This document shows, in pieces, positions 1 to 8,322 of a stretch of 64,000 bases of DNA (position 1 is its first letter; the number at the start of each line of letters is the position of its first letter). The notes under the pieces were generated by a model, which was not told the origin of the DNA, did no database searches, and saw nothing but the letters and a program-made list of their open reading frames with translations. Source of the DNA: Gudongella sp034006985 (GTDB lineage Bacteria > Bacillota > Clostridia > Tissierellales > Tissierellaceae); the NCBI GenBank assembly GCA_034006985.1, contig JAVERT010000013.1, positions 5,062 to 69,061 of the forward strand, given 5' to 3'. The position numbers and the translations under genes were made by a program.

Positions 1-1
1 T

Positions 2-271
2 AAATATGGCTTTGCTAATGGAACCCCTATTGAACATAATAGAAGAGGTGGTCATGTAGCTTTAGAGCATGATGAAGCTTATAGAATTTGTTTAGCCTTA
101 AAAGAAAAAAATGTAGTGCCCGATTTTCGTGAGCCTAATGTAATTAGGCTTGCACCAGTTGCACTATATGTATCCTTTGAAGATGTTTTGAGATTAGTAG
201 ATATAATAGAAGAAATTGCCATCGAAAAAACCTACGAAAAATTTTCTAATGAACGTGCATTAGTAGTATAA
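2..271 (+). CDS. kynU: kynureninase, C-terminal part (5' end outside window)
   Basis: The open frame from base 2 gives 89 residues ending in a TAA stop. It contains RRGGHVALEH, then VVPDFREPNVIRLAPVALY and SFEDV, which is the conserved end of kynureninase, the PLP enzyme that splits kynurenine into anthranilate and alanine in tryptophan breakdown. The Arg-Gly-Gly-His segment and the DFR-P-IR segment are the family's substrate and PLP-phosphate contact regions. The catalytic lysine lies upstream of the window and cannot be checked. No partner gene of the pathway follows it here. The identification rests on motif recognition from a short fragment but the match is specific. Confidence 0.85.
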   Translation, partial: KYGFANGTPIEHNRRGGHVALEHDEAYRICLALKEKNVVPDFREPNVIRLAPVALYVSFEDVLRLVDIIEEIAIEKTYEKFSNERALVV

Positions 272-288
272 AAAAATAGTGAATCTAG

Positions 289-402
289 TTTGCTATTCTT
301 TTAGAAGCTATTGGCATAATGATCAAATTTGAATTTTCAAGAATAAATACTGAAGAAAAAGTAGAAGACCTTATTTACAGAATAAAATTTAATATGATTT
401 AG
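289..402 (+). pseudogene. possible remnant of a class V aminotransferase C-terminus
   Basis: A stop-free stretch of 37 codons reads FAILLEAIGIMIKFEFSRINTEEKVEDLIYRIK and then stops. The pattern I(K/R)FxFSxxNTEEcVDxLI is how class V PLP aminotransferases and cysteine desulfurases usually end. There is no good ribosome binding site and no upstream domain, so this looks like a leftover C-terminus rather than a gene. It could be chance in AT-rich sequence. Confidence 0.25.
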
Positions 403-408
403 ATAAAT

Positions 409-438
409 AAAAAAAGACATTTTAATGTCTTTTTTTTA
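409..438 (+). terminator. intrinsic terminator after the kynureninase gene
   Basis: GACAT at 416-420 pairs with ATGTC at 425-429, extended by the flanking A and T tracts, and is followed by a run of eight T. It would end the kynU transcript before the small-protein/alarmone synthetase pair. Confidence 0.7.
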
Positions 439-560
439 TTGGGTAGGACTAATAGATAAAAGACAATATAATTACTTTAAGTTAATTTAAGGTTTATATA
501 CTAAGATAGATTTATAATAAAGAATGTAAAGTAATCTATGAAAAATAGGAGGACAATAAT

Positions 561-779
561 ATGAAACAGATACCCATTATGTTAGCGCTGGCACTTAGTA
601 TAAGCCTCTCTTCTTATGATACAAGTTCAACGACAAGTTCTAATAATACAAATGTTACTGAAGCAACATCAATTACAACGAATACAATACATTCCAATGT
701 TTTAAGTGAAGTATTGACAGTGAAGTTAGAGGATAAGTTAGAAATAATAAATGATTTGGATTTAAGAAAGGGAAAATAA
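561..779 (+). CDS. small secreted protein, lipoprotein-like without lipobox cysteine
   Basis: This 72-residue protein starts after a strong AGGAGG (547-552). It begins with a short basic end and a hydrophobic stretch (MKQIPIMLALALSISLSS), then a Ser/Thr/Asn-rich segment like the linker of small lipoproteins. The position where a lipobox cysteine would be expected (ISLSSY) holds Tyr encoded by TAT, one base from the Cys codon TGT. No domain is recognised. The stop codon overlaps the next gene's ATG (TAATG), so the two are probably translationally coupled. The function is unknown; it may be a degraded lipoprotein that now mainly serves as a leader for the synthetase gene. Confidence 0.55.
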   Translation: MKQIPIMLALALSISLSSYDTSSTTSSNNTNVTEATSITTNTIHSNVLSEVLTVKLEDKLEIINDLDLRKGK

Positions 780-1465
780 TGGAATATAATAGATTAAACA
801 TTGCTAAACAAATTATTAATGACAGCATAACTGACCCATCAATGAGTGATGTAGAAAAATTCAATGCCATAGGTCAACAATTCTTACCAATCCAAGAGTT
901 GATGGCATATTATCGATGTGCCCTTATGGAAATTGAAACAAAATTTAATGTTCTAAACGAGGAAATGTCTATTCTATTTGACCGCAGCCCAATTGAATCC
1001 ATAAAGAGCAGAGAGAAATCCTTCGAAAGCATTTTTACGAAATTACAAAAAAAAGGCTTGCCTATGACAGAATCTTCCATAGTCAACAATATCAATGATA
1101 TTGCAGGAATACGAGTTATTTGCTCCTTTCAGGAAGATGTATATAAGCTCACGGAAGCTTTACTTCAACAGGATGATGTAACCTTAATTATAAAAAAAGA
1201 TTATATTAACAATCCGAAGAAAAATGGATATCGCAGCATGCATTTAATCATTGAAATACCTATTTTCTTAGCTAAAACGAAAAAGATGATGAGGGTTGAA
1301 ATTCAGCTTAGAACCATGGCCATGGACTTTTGGGCCAGTCTTGAACATAAACTTAAATACAAGCAAGAGGTTGACGATTCAGCATATGTAATACAGGAAT
1401 TAAAGGAATGTGCCGATATCATTGCACTAATAGATGGTCGTATGGAGAACCTAAGGCAACATTAA
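779..1465 (+). CDS. small alarmone synthetase (RelQ/RelP-type GTP pyrophosphokinase)
   Basis: At 228 residues this has the size of single-domain small alarmone synthetases, which transfer pyrophosphate from ATP to GDP or GTP to make (p)ppGpp. Visible RelA_SpoT motifs are DIAGIRVICSFQEDVY (about 108-123), NPKKNGYRSMHLIIEIP (about 142-158) and VEIQLRTMAMDFWASLEHKLKYK (about 171-193), the last carrying the catalytic Glu of EIQLRT. There is no HD hydrolase domain and no TGS or ACT region, so it should only synthesise. The gene overlaps the small secreted protein gene by one base and is probably co-transcribed with it. Whether it is closer to RelQ or RelP cannot be settled by eye. Confidence 0.88.
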   Translation: MEYNRLNIAKQIINDSITDPSMSDVEKFNAIGQQFLPIQELMAYYRCALMEIETKFNVLNEEMSILFDRSPIESIKSREKSFESIFTKLQKKGLPMTESSIVNNINDIAGIRVICSFQEDVYKLTEALLQQDDVTLIIKKDYINNPKKNGYRSMHLIIEIPIFLAKTKKMMRVEIQLRTMAMDFWASLEHKLKYKQEVDDSAYVIQELKECADIIALIDGRMENLRQH

Positions 1466-1482
1466 CCATTCAACTCTACCGC

Positions 1483-1513
1483 TAAATAACCCTATATTCA
1501 GGTTTATTTATAC
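1483..1513 (+). terminator. weak hairpin after the alarmone synthetase gene
   Basis: TAAATAACC pairs with GGTTTATTTA across a short loop with one bulged base. There is no clean T run, so it is only a candidate terminator. Confidence 0.3.
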
Positions 1514-1663
1514 TCGTAAGAATGCAAAAATAATGGGATTTTTATCTAGCTAGAAATCATCTTATCTTTGTAGAAAAATTACAATCAATAATTTATCAAA
1601 ATAATTGGAAGGTGGTAGTAAATAATGTTAAGCAACAAAAAAATTAAAATGGAGGTAAGAAAG

Positions 1664-3457
1664 ATGAAAATTTTAAAATTCAAAACATTAACCGCATTAA
1701 TTCTATGTATGTCACTTGTAATGAGTATAGGAATATATTCAAATGCACAAGAAACTAGTACAGCGATTACAGTTACACTTGCAGGTACAGAGCTGACATT
1801 TGACGTTGACCCATATGTGAACGAATCAAGTAGAACTATGGTTGAGGTACGGGGAATAAGTGAAGCTCTTGGTGCTGATATCTCATGGGATCAAGAAAGT
1901 CAAACAGTGACAATTATTATGGATGATACTGTGTTAAAAATACTTATTGGTGAAGCTACTTATACTATAAATGATGAATCTAAAACAATGGACACAGAAG
2001 CTATAATCATAAATGGAAGAACTATGGTCCCTGTTCGTTTTGTATCTGAAGCATTAGGTATGAATGTAGGTTGGAATGCTTCTGAATCAAAGGTAACTAT
2101 TACAAAAGCTGAGTCTGCAGACTTGACTTATCCTATTGTTGATACAAGTCAAGGTTATACTTATAGCGATAGCGAACTCATAGAAGCCCCTGACGAAGGC
2201 GAAGCTTTTTATGCCCAGGATGCACAATATACAGGTACCGTTGCTAGCTACACAGACAACGGGAACGCTACTATTACAGATAATGTTACTGATTTGATGT
2301 GGGCACAGGATCTATCTGAGGCTTCCATGTCATGGGAAGAAGCTATTGAATACTGTGAAAACCTTGAATTAGGTGGCTATGATGATTGGCGTTTGCCAAC
2401 TGTAAAAGAACTTTGGTCTCTCCGTAACTATTCCCAAGGTTGGCCTTGGATTGATACTGACTTCTTCCACCTTGTCGGTGATGGGACAGATGCTAGGCAG
2501 CAACATTCATGGTCGAGTAATGCTTATTTAGTTGAAGACGAATATCAGAACGAGCAAGTAATCGGAAGTCCTTCATTTATTGTCAACGATTGGACAGGAC
2601 ATATCAAAGCTATGAGTGGTAACAGATTTGTGCGGGCCGTACGCGGTAATACAACATATGGCATTAACGACTTTGTTGATAATAATGATAGTACAATTAC
2701 TGACAACGCTACTGGTCTAATGTGGTCTAAAGACGATAGTGGTGAAGGAATGGACTGGGAAGCTGCATTAGCTTATGCTGAAGGTTCTGAATATGCTGGT
2801 TACGATGATTGGCGTCTACCAAATATCAAGGAATTACAGAGTATTGCAGATTATTCTGGAGTCTTTCCTGCAATGGATACAAGCGTGTTTAATCTTACAG
2901 AACTTACGAATATAATGGGTCAAACAGATTATCCATTTTACTGGTCGAGTACGTCTAACCCAGTAGAAGGTGGTGACGGTGAAGTAGAAACTGGTACTGT
3001 TTATGCTTGGGCACTAGCTGCAGGCTATAACACAGATCCTGATGGTTACGACCTACATGGAGCAGGTTCAATTGTTTTCGTACCTAAATCAGAAGAGAAT
3101 TTCTCAGAACTAGATCCTGAAATTCACCGTTATAACTATGTTCGATTAGTACGTGGTGGAGATGTAACAGAAACACCAGAAGGTGATTCAACAACTATTG
3201 ATACTAGTAGAGTAGTTGTTTTTGAAGATGGTGACATAGGAATGGGTAATAATCCACAAGGTGGACAAGATGCATCAGGACAGCCAATGATAGATACAGC
3301 TGCTGCTGCTGAAAAGTTAGGCGTGACTGAAGAAGTACTCATTGAAGCAATAGGTGAGCCTGGTCAAGGCCAACCGGACTTTGCTGGAGCTGCTGCAATA
3401 CTTGGTATTACTGAGGCAGATTTAATGGATGCTTTAGGAATATCTGCAGTTGAGTAA
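1664..3457 (+). CDS. secreted protein: copper-amine-oxidase-type stalk domain plus two Lcl/DUF1566 domains
   Basis: I place the start at the ATG at 1664, eight bases after GGAGG (1651-1655), giving 597 residues with a normal signal peptide (MKILKF, then a hydrophobic core ending near SNAQE). An in-frame ATG at 1625 also has a GGAAGGTGG site and would add 13 residues. The mature protein opens with a stalk domain (TAITVTLAGTELTF to WNASESKVTITK), containing the paired MVEVRGISEALG and MVPVRFVSEALG repeats. Two Lcl/DUF1566 domains follow, marked by GGYDDWRLPTVKEL and AGYDDWRLPNIKEL and by W-S-S motifs. The C-terminus carries two copies of a short AAxxLGxTExxLxxAxG repeat. This is a surface protein of unknown ligand, standing alone between a promoter-sized gap and a strong terminator. 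Confidence 0.8.
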   Translation: MKILKFKTLTALILCMSLVMSIGIYSNAQETSTAITVTLAGTELTFDVDPYVNESSRTMVEVRGISEALGADISWDQESQTVTIIMDDTVLKILIGEATYTINDESKTMDTEAIIINGRTMVPVRFVSEALGMNVGWNASESKVTITKAESADLTYPIVDTSQGYTYSDSELIEAPDEGEAFYAQDAQYTGTVASYTDNGNATITDNVTDLMWAQDLSEASMSWEEAIEYCENLELGGYDDWRLPTVKELWSLRNYSQGWPWIDTDFFHLVGDGTDARQQHSWSSNAYLVEDEYQNEQVIGSPSFIVNDWTGHIKAMSGNRFVRAVRGNTTYGINDFVDNNDSTITDNATGLMWSKDDSGEGMDWEAALAYAEGSEYAGYDDWRLPNIKELQSIADYSGVFPAMDTSVFNLTELTNIMGQTDYPFYWSSTSNPVEGGDGEVETGTVYAWALAAGYNTDPDGYDLHGAGSIVFVPKSEENFSELDPEIHRYNYVRLVRGGDVTETPEGDSTTIDTSRVVVFEDGDIGMGNNPQGGQDASGQPMIDTAAAAEKLGVTEEVLIEAIGEPGQGQPDFAGAAAILGITEADLMDALGISAVE

Positions 3458-3495
3458 GTTTTGAATTAAATATATATTACTATGAATGACACTCA

Positions 3496-3528
3496 AAATG
3501 GAGAACTAATATTTAGTTCTCCATTTTT
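3496..3528 (+). terminator. intrinsic terminator
   Basis: A 14-bp stem, 3496-3509 with 3513-3526 around a 3-base loop, is followed by TTTTT. It lies 39 bases after the stop of the stalk/Lcl gene and should end that transcript. Confidence 0.85.
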
Positions 3529-3641
3529 GTATACTATAATAGCAGTAAACAGTTGAGAATCAAGCGCATCAATAATGATAATATTCCTCTATTAAGATCT
3601 TTGCTGCTATATTCCTGTTTTTTCTAGTCTTTTTTTCCCAG

Positions 3642-3693
3642 AAAAAATGCCTCCTAGTTAGTCTTATTTTACTCTAACTTGAAGGCATTTTTT
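3642..3693 (-). terminator. terminator of the DEAD-box helicase gene; copy 1 of a dispersed structured element
   Basis: AAAAAATGCC at 3642-3651 pairs with GGCATTTTTT at 3684-3693, and the inner AGTTAG/CTAACT arms extend the stem. On the minus strand it sits just after the helicase stop and ends in six T. A closely similar sequence is found at 28418-28462 (see findings). Confidence 0.75.
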
Positions 3694-3718
3694 ACACAAA
3701 TTATTTCACAAAGTCTTT

Positions 3719-5008
3719 TTATTTGTTCTTTCTATTTCCATATTTTCTTGAATTGTTACTTTTTCTTTCAGTTCTTTTAGGTTTTGTTTTATCCTCTTGT
3801 GAATTATATGAACTAGATTTATTTGACTGAGGCCTTCTTCCACGTTCCTTTTTAGGTGCTGAAAATGTATCTTTTAGTGGAAAGTCGTGTTCTTCAACCA
3901 CTGGAATATCTTTAGATATTAATTTTTCTATTCCTTTTATAAAAGGTTTCTCATCAAAGCAGCAGAATGAAATTGCCACTCCACCAAGTCCAGCTCTTCC
4001 CGTACGGCCTATTCTATGAACATAAGTCTCTGGTACTTCTGGAAGGTCGAAGTTTATTACATGAGATAGTTGATCTATATCTATACCACGAGCTGCTATA
4101 TCTGTTGCAACTAGTATTCTTGTCTTTTTCTCTTTAAAGTTTTTAAGCGCTTTTTGTCTAGCATTTTGTGATTTATTTCCGTGGATTGCTTCTGCAGAAA
4201 ATCCTTTTTTCTCTAATTCTGAAACTATTTTATTCGCACCATGCTTTGTTCTTGAAAACACCAACGCAGATTCAATTGATTCATCTTTAAGCAACTCAAT
4301 TAGCAAATTCTTTTTATTTCCTTTATCAACATAATAAAGCGCTTGTTCTATTATATCAACAGTAGAAGCAACAGGTGTTACAGCTACTTTGATTGGATTT
4401 CTTAATATAGAAGCTGAAAGTTTTTCAATTTCTGATGGCATAGTTGCTGAAAAACACATCGTTTGTCTTTCTACTGGTATATATTTAATAATCCTTCTTA
4501 CATCTTGAAGCATTCCCATATCAAGCATCATATCTGCTTCATCTAAAACAAAATGCTCTACATTTTTTAAGCTTACAAACTTTTGGCCTATTAAGTCAAG
4601 AAGTCTACCTGGTGTTGCTACTAATATATCTACACCTTTTATTAATTCTTTTGTTTGAGGATGTTGTGAAACTCCTCCATATATTACAAGAGTTTTAAGT
4701 GGTAGGTTGCTACCATATGCTTTGAAGCTATCTGAAATTTGAATAGCTAACTCTCTTGTTGGTGCTAGTATCAAAGCTTTAATTTGTCTTTTCCCATCTT
4801 GTCTTGTCTTGTTAAGCGACAGTGCTTGTAAGATTGGAGTTGCAAAAGCTGCTGTTTTCCCAGTACCTGTTTGTGCACATCCTAGTAAATCCAAGCCTTT
4901 AAGCAATGATGGTATGGACTGTTCTTGAATGGGTGTTGCCTCTGTATATCCTTCTTTTCTTAAAGCCTTTTTTATTGGCTCTATTAATTCTAAATCTTTA
5001 ATTAACAA
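3719..5008 (-). CDS. DEAD-box ATP-dependent RNA helicase
   Basis: All helicase motifs are visible: the Q motif GYTEATPIQEQSIP, Walker A AQTGTGKT, PTRELA, TPGR, the DEAD box in LDEADMMLDMG, SAT, VFSRTKHGA, ARGIDI and HRIGRTGRAG. A Lys/Arg/Ser/Asn-rich tail of about 50 residues, typical of RNA-binding C-termini in this family, follows. I chose the TTG at 5008 as start because AAGGAG lies eight bases ahead and the protein then begins directly before the Q motif (429 residues). An ATG at 5074 in the same frame would add 22 residues but has a weaker ribosome binding site. The role is probably in RNA unwinding, ribosome assembly or mRNA decay, as for CshA/RhlE-type enzymes. Confidence 0.92.
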   Translation of the reverse strand: MLIKDLELIEPIKKALRKEGYTEATPIQEQSIPSLLKGLDLLGCAQTGTGKTAAFATPILQALSLNKTRQDGKRQIKALILAPTRELAIQISDSFKAYGSNLPLKTLVIYGGVSQHPQTKELIKGVDILVATPGRLLDLIGQKFVSLKNVEHFVLDEADMMLDMGMLQDVRRIIKYIPVERQTMCFSATMPSEIEKLSASILRNPIKVAVTPVASTVDIIEQALYYVDKGNKKNLLIELLKDESIESALVFSRTKHGANKIVSELEKKGFSAEAIHGNKSQNARQKALKNFKEKKTRILVATDIAARGIDIDQLSHVINFDLPEVPETYVHRIGRTGRAGLGGVAISFCCFDEKPFIKGIEKLISKDIPVVEEHDFPLKDTFSAPKKERGRRPQSNKSSSYNSQEDKTKPKRTERKSNNSRKYGNRKNK

Positions 5009-5283
5009 TAAAATTTCTCCTTTTATGAGATGATTTGATATTTTTATTCTGAATACCCTAGATAAAGTTCTCATTTTTCCCTTATCTTTCTATTCTATCA
5101 CAATATTAACTTGTAGATTTGTTTATTTAAATTAAATGTCATAAAGCTAATAATATTTAATTAAAAAGCTATTGAATATTATTGGACACAAACTAACTAG
5201 TCCCTTTCTCTAATTGTGGGATTCATACCCTTTAAGCCACATAAAAGAATCCCTTATTCATTATATATTAAATAAAGTATTAA

Positions 5284-5766
5284 CTAGGATTCTAAATTTA
5301 AATACATGGTTCTATTTAAATCTTTAAATCCATTTTTTTTGTAGAAACTAATTGCATTGGTATTAAAAGAATAGACTTTCAGTTCGATTCTATTTATTCC
5401 TTGGTCTCTACCCCATTTAATAATAATGTTGAAAAGCATTGTTCCTATATTCTGATTCTGATAATCTCGTTTTACTGCTATGTTGTCTAATTGTAACCAT
5501 TCTCTTTTCTTAATAACCGGAAAACTTGAAGATTTCAATATTAGACATTCTGCAAATCCTACGATTTTCGATTCGGTCTCTGCAACAAATAACGCTTTAC
5601 TATCGTCATTAATAATCTCAGAAATATATTCTTTTGCTCTAGAATAATCGTTAGCCTCAATGAAAAGTTCTGGATGATTTAATCTGTGGAGTTCATCAAT
5701 TTCTTTATAAATCAAACACAGTTCCTCATAATCATTTAGGATTGCCTTTCTTATTAATATATCCAT
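5284..5766 (-). CDS. GNAT family N-acetyltransferase
   Basis: The 160-residue protein fits the single-domain GNAT fold. It shows the acetyl-CoA binding region VKRDYQNQNIGTMLFNIIIKWGRDQG (a Q-N-x-x-I-G variant of the usual R/Q-x-x-G-x-G/A), followed by the C-terminal INRIELKVYSFNTNAISFYKKNGF segment typical of the family. The substrate cannot be deduced. It lies 28 bases downstream of the DUF2200 gene on the same strand and may share its transcript. Confidence 0.85.
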   Translation of the reverse strand: MDILIRKAILNDYEELCLIYKEIDELHRLNHPELFIEANDYSRAKEYISEIINDDSKALFVAETESKIVGFAECLILKSSSFPVIKKREWLQLDNIAVKRDYQNQNIGTMLFNIIIKWGRDQGINRIELKVYSFNTNAISFYKKNGFKDLNRTMYLNLES

Positions 5767-5794
5767 CTAAATCCCCTATCTTTCTATAGAACAA

Positions 5795-6148
5795 TCAACT
5801 TTTTCTAATAATCTTATCAAAAGCTTTTCCTTTTGCAAGTTCATCAATCAACTTATCTAAATACCTAATTTCTCGCATAATTGGTTCTTCAATTTCTTCC
5901 ACTCGTATACCACAAACGACACCTTTAATTAAAACTCTTAAAGGGTTCATTCTTGGCGCTTCTTCAAAAAAGGTTTCATAATCAATCTGTTTTTCTAGCT
6001 GTGACTCTAATTCTCCCTGGCTATACCCTGTCAACCAACTTATAATCTGATCAACTTCTTTTTTTGTACGCCCTTTTCTCTCAGCCTTTGCAACTAAAAG
6101 TGGATATACCTTTGCAAAGCTCATTTTATAAATATTGTGTTTAGCCAT
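5795..6148 (-). CDS. DUF2200 family protein
   Basis: This 117-residue protein carries the pattern of the DUF2200 family: MAKHNIYKMSFAKVYPLLVAKAERKGRTKKEVDQIISWLTGY, then an acidic middle and the NPLRVLIKGVVCGIRVEEIEEPIMREIRYLDKLIDELAKGK end. The family has no established function that I know of. There is no signal peptide or membrane segment, so it is probably cytoplasmic. Confidence 0.8.
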   Translation of the reverse strand: MAKHNIYKMSFAKVYPLLVAKAERKGRTKKEVDQIISWLTGYSQGELESQLEKQIDYETFFEEAPRMNPLRVLIKGVVCGIRVEEIEEPIMREIRYLDKLIDELAKGKAFDKIIRKS

Positions 6149-6283
6149 GATTTAACCCCACTTATATTAATATAATTATTCTTAAATACTCTATCCCTTA
6201 CGATATAGTCCGACATAACACATTAATTTGTATTTTACTCTATGGTTTCTGCCCAAGTAATAAAGTCAGATTTTCTATAATCT

Positions 6284-6766
6284 CTATTGTAACCTAAAAG
6301 GATCTTCTACTACATAGCCCTCAGAGAATTTAATGTACTTGCTATCACCATTTTCATATTCGCTAACCCAATACATATAATCTATAATATATTTGTCATC
6401 CCTAAATAAGTCAATAACAACTAGGCTAATATTTATAGGTTCCCTATTGTTTTGGGAAGCAACTTTATATGCCTCCTCAATAGTAATTCCTTTACTACCG
6501 TCTATTACGTATACCCCTTTTCTATAAATACACATAACATAATTGAGTTTATCAGTCTTTTTATCTTGTCCCCAAAATGCAAAATCCTTTCCAGACTTTG
6601 TACTATTCTCGATATTAATGGAATATCGGTTAGAAACATACCAATCATTTGCCTTTAAAAAATAAACCGTATCATCCATCAAATATTTAGCAGTATCATT
6701 ATATGTATATAAAATAATCAAAATCAATAAAATTATTGAAAATGAAATTAGTATTTTCTTTTTCAA
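6284..6766 (-). CDS. hypothetical membrane-anchored protein
   Basis: The 160-residue product has one N-terminal membrane anchor (MKKKILISFSIILLILIILY) and an extracytoplasmic domain without a domain I recognise. It overlaps the upstream DUF5412 gene by four bases (ATGA), so the two are translationally coupled and probably act together. The Tyr/Asp-rich C-terminal half (VIDLFRDDKYIIDYMYWVSEYENGDSKYIKF) looks like a small beta-rich domain. The function is unknown. Confidence 0.7.
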   Translation of the reverse strand: MKKKILISFSIILLILIILYTYNDTAKYLMDDTVYFLKANDWYVSNRYSINIENSTKSGKDFAFWGQDKKTDKLNYVMCIYRKGVYVIDGSKGITIEEAYKVASQNNREPINISLVVIDLFRDDKYIIDYMYWVSEYENGDSKYIKFSEGYVVEDPFRLQ

Positions 6767-7122
6767 TTGTGTTTCCTCCTAAAATCAAATCTTTCATTTG
6801 GTACATCTAATTCAATACCATTGATTACTACTGTATCATCATCTACCCATTGGATAATCGCTTCATTTTCTCGATAATTCCAATAAATATTTTTAGATTT
6901 TTCCCCAGAATTATTAAAATCTAATTCACCTCTTATTGCATATGAAGTAGTTGCTCCCCCATCTGAAACATAGGCTTTAACTGTATAAGTACCTTTAGGT
7001 GATTGTACCTCTGCTATCAACTCACCTTTTGGTAACCTGCTCATATCAAAAAAAGCCCAATATACCCCATAAGCTAAGAAAAATATTAAAACTATAAAAA
7101 TAACTAAAAGCTTTTTCTTCAA
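6763..7122 (-). CDS. DUF5412 family membrane-anchored protein
   Basis: This 119-residue protein has an N-terminal anchor (KKLLVIFIVLIFFLAYGVYWAF) followed by a domain with LIAEVQSPKGTYTVKAYVSDGGATTSYAIRGEL, IYWNYRENEAIIQWVDDDTVVINGIELDVP, which I recognise as DUF5412, found as small exported proteins in Firmicutes. No function is established. It is the first gene of a two-gene unit with the following anchored protein, with a four-base stop/start overlap. Confidence 0.75.
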   Translation of the reverse strand: MKKKLLVIFIVLIFFLAYGVYWAFFDMSRLPKGELIAEVQSPKGTYTVKAYVSDGGATTSYAIRGELDFNNSGEKSKNIYWNYRENEAIIQWVDDDTVVINGIELDVPNERFDFRRKHN

Positions 7123-7196
7123 GATATATTTCTCCTTTTAAAAAAGTAATTATTTAAAATCATGCTGCATTCTACTAATAATATTCCAAAACCCTA

Positions 7197-7676
7197 TCAC
7201 TTATGATAAGGTTCATTCCGAATAATCCTAAAACTCCTATACACTTGCTCTAGCAGTATCATCCTCATAAGCTGATGTGGAAATGTCATCTTTGAAAAAG
7301 ATAATTTCATTTGTGCTCTTTTTAATATTTCCTTTGACAATCCTAATGATCCACCAATAATAAATGAAATATGTGAACTTCCTTCTACCATAAGATTCTG
7401 AAGTTTTTCTGCAAGTCCTTCTGAAGATAGTCCTTTCCCATCTATACTAAGAGCTATTACATATGCATCTTGAGAGATTTTACTCAGAATTCTTTCTCCT
7501 TCTTTTTTCTTAATAATATCTTGATCTTTATCGGATAGGCTTTCTGGAGCTTTCTCATCATCTACTTCAATTATATTTAGGGTCGTATATCTTGAAAGGC
7601 GTTTTGTATATTCTTTTATCCCTTCATTTATGTACTTTTCTTTTATTTTCCCAACTGCTATTATATCTATTATCAT
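7197..7676 (-). CDS. rlmH: 23S rRNA (pseudouridine-1915-N3) methyltransferase RlmH
   Basis: At 159 residues this is the usual size of RlmH, the SPOUT-class enzyme that methylates pseudouridine 1915 of 23S rRNA in the assembled 70S ribosome using SAM. The family features are complete: MIIDIIAVGKIKEKYINEGIKEYTKRLSRY, the knot region FIIGGSLGLSKEILKRAQMKLSFSKMTFPHQLMRMILLEQVYRSFRIIRNEPYHK, and a C-terminus ending in YHK. In many Firmicutes rlmH closes the wal operon after htrA; here surE and tpx lie between htrA and rlmH. A hairpin separates it from tpx, so it may use its own promoter. Confidence 0.96.
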   Translation of the reverse strand: MIIDIIAVGKIKEKYINEGIKEYTKRLSRYTTLNIIEVDDEKAPESLSDKDQDIIKKKEGERILSKISQDAYVIALSIDGKGLSSEGLAEKLQNLMVEGSSHISFIIGGSLGLSKEILKRAQMKLSFSKMTFPHQLMRMILLEQVYRSFRIIRNEPYHK

Positions 7677-7707
7677 ATTATCTCCTATTTCTTTATGGAT
7701 TAAGTAA

Positions 7708-7729
7708 AGCCTTCTTAAAGAAGAAGGCT
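7708..7729 (-). terminator. hairpin between tpx and rlmH
   Basis: GCCTTCTT (7709-7716) pairs with AAGAAGGC (7721-7728) around a 4-base loop. On the minus strand it follows the tpx stop by nine bases and is followed by TTTACTT. The T run is imperfect, so some read-through into rlmH is likely. Confidence 0.6.
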
Positions 7730-7737
7730 CATTGTTA

Positions 7738-8247
7738 TTATAAATTTCTAGCTACTTCAAGTGCTTTATCATAATCTGGATGTGTTGTAACTTCTGGTAC
7801 ATATTCCACATATTTAACAGTATTATCTCTATCTAAAACTACAATCCCCCTTGCTAGGAGCCTAACTTCTTCCATTACAAAACCATATTTATTGCCAAAA
7901 TCTAAATCTCTATGATCTGATAAAGTAAGAACTTTATCTATATCGTGAGCACTACAGAATCTCTTTTGTGCAAACGGAAGATCTACTGAAATTGTTAAAA
8001 TAACAGTATCTTGCAATTTTGCTGCTTCTTCATTAAATCTAATTGTCTGCATTTCACAAACACCTGTATCAAGCGAAGGTACTACAGAAATAATTTTTAC
8101 TTTATCTCCAGCTTCACTAAGGCTGTATGGTCTTAAATCATCTTTTAACACTGTAAATTCAAGTCCTTTATCTCCTACTTTTACTCCTTTTCCTAGAAGT
8201 GTCATTGGATTTCCACCCATAGTTACAACATCTGTTCTCTTCTCCAT
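7738..8247 (-). CDS. tpx: thiol peroxidase (atypical 2-Cys peroxiredoxin)
   Basis: This 169-residue protein reduces hydroperoxides using thioredoxin. The peroxidatic cysteine is in VVPSLDTGVCEMQTIRFNEEA and the resolving cysteine in QKRFCSAHDIDKVLTLSDHRD, the arrangement specific to Tpx rather than AhpC or Bcp. It starts MEKRTDVVTMGGNPMTLLG, close to other Tpx proteins. It sits between surE and rlmH on the same strand and gives an obligate anaerobe protection against peroxide. Confidence 0.96.
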   Translation of the reverse strand: MEKRTDVVTMGGNPMTLLGKGVKVGDKGLEFTVLKDDLRPYSLSEAGDKVKIISVVPSLDTGVCEMQTIRFNEEAAKLQDTVILTISVDLPFAQKRFCSAHDIDKVLTLSDHRDLDFGNKYGFVMEEVRLLARGIVVLDRDNTVKYVEYVPEVTTHPDYDKALEVARNL

Positions 8248-8322
8248 ATCTATTATCTCTCCTTTATATCATCGTTTACTCAAATTAAACTGTACAAAGT
8301 AGATACCCGAAAGAGGTGAGAC

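Noticed and set aside
5218..5253. GGGATTC/GAATCCC hairpin after the GNAT gene
   Set aside because: The loop is long and no T run follows on either strand, so I do not call it a terminator.
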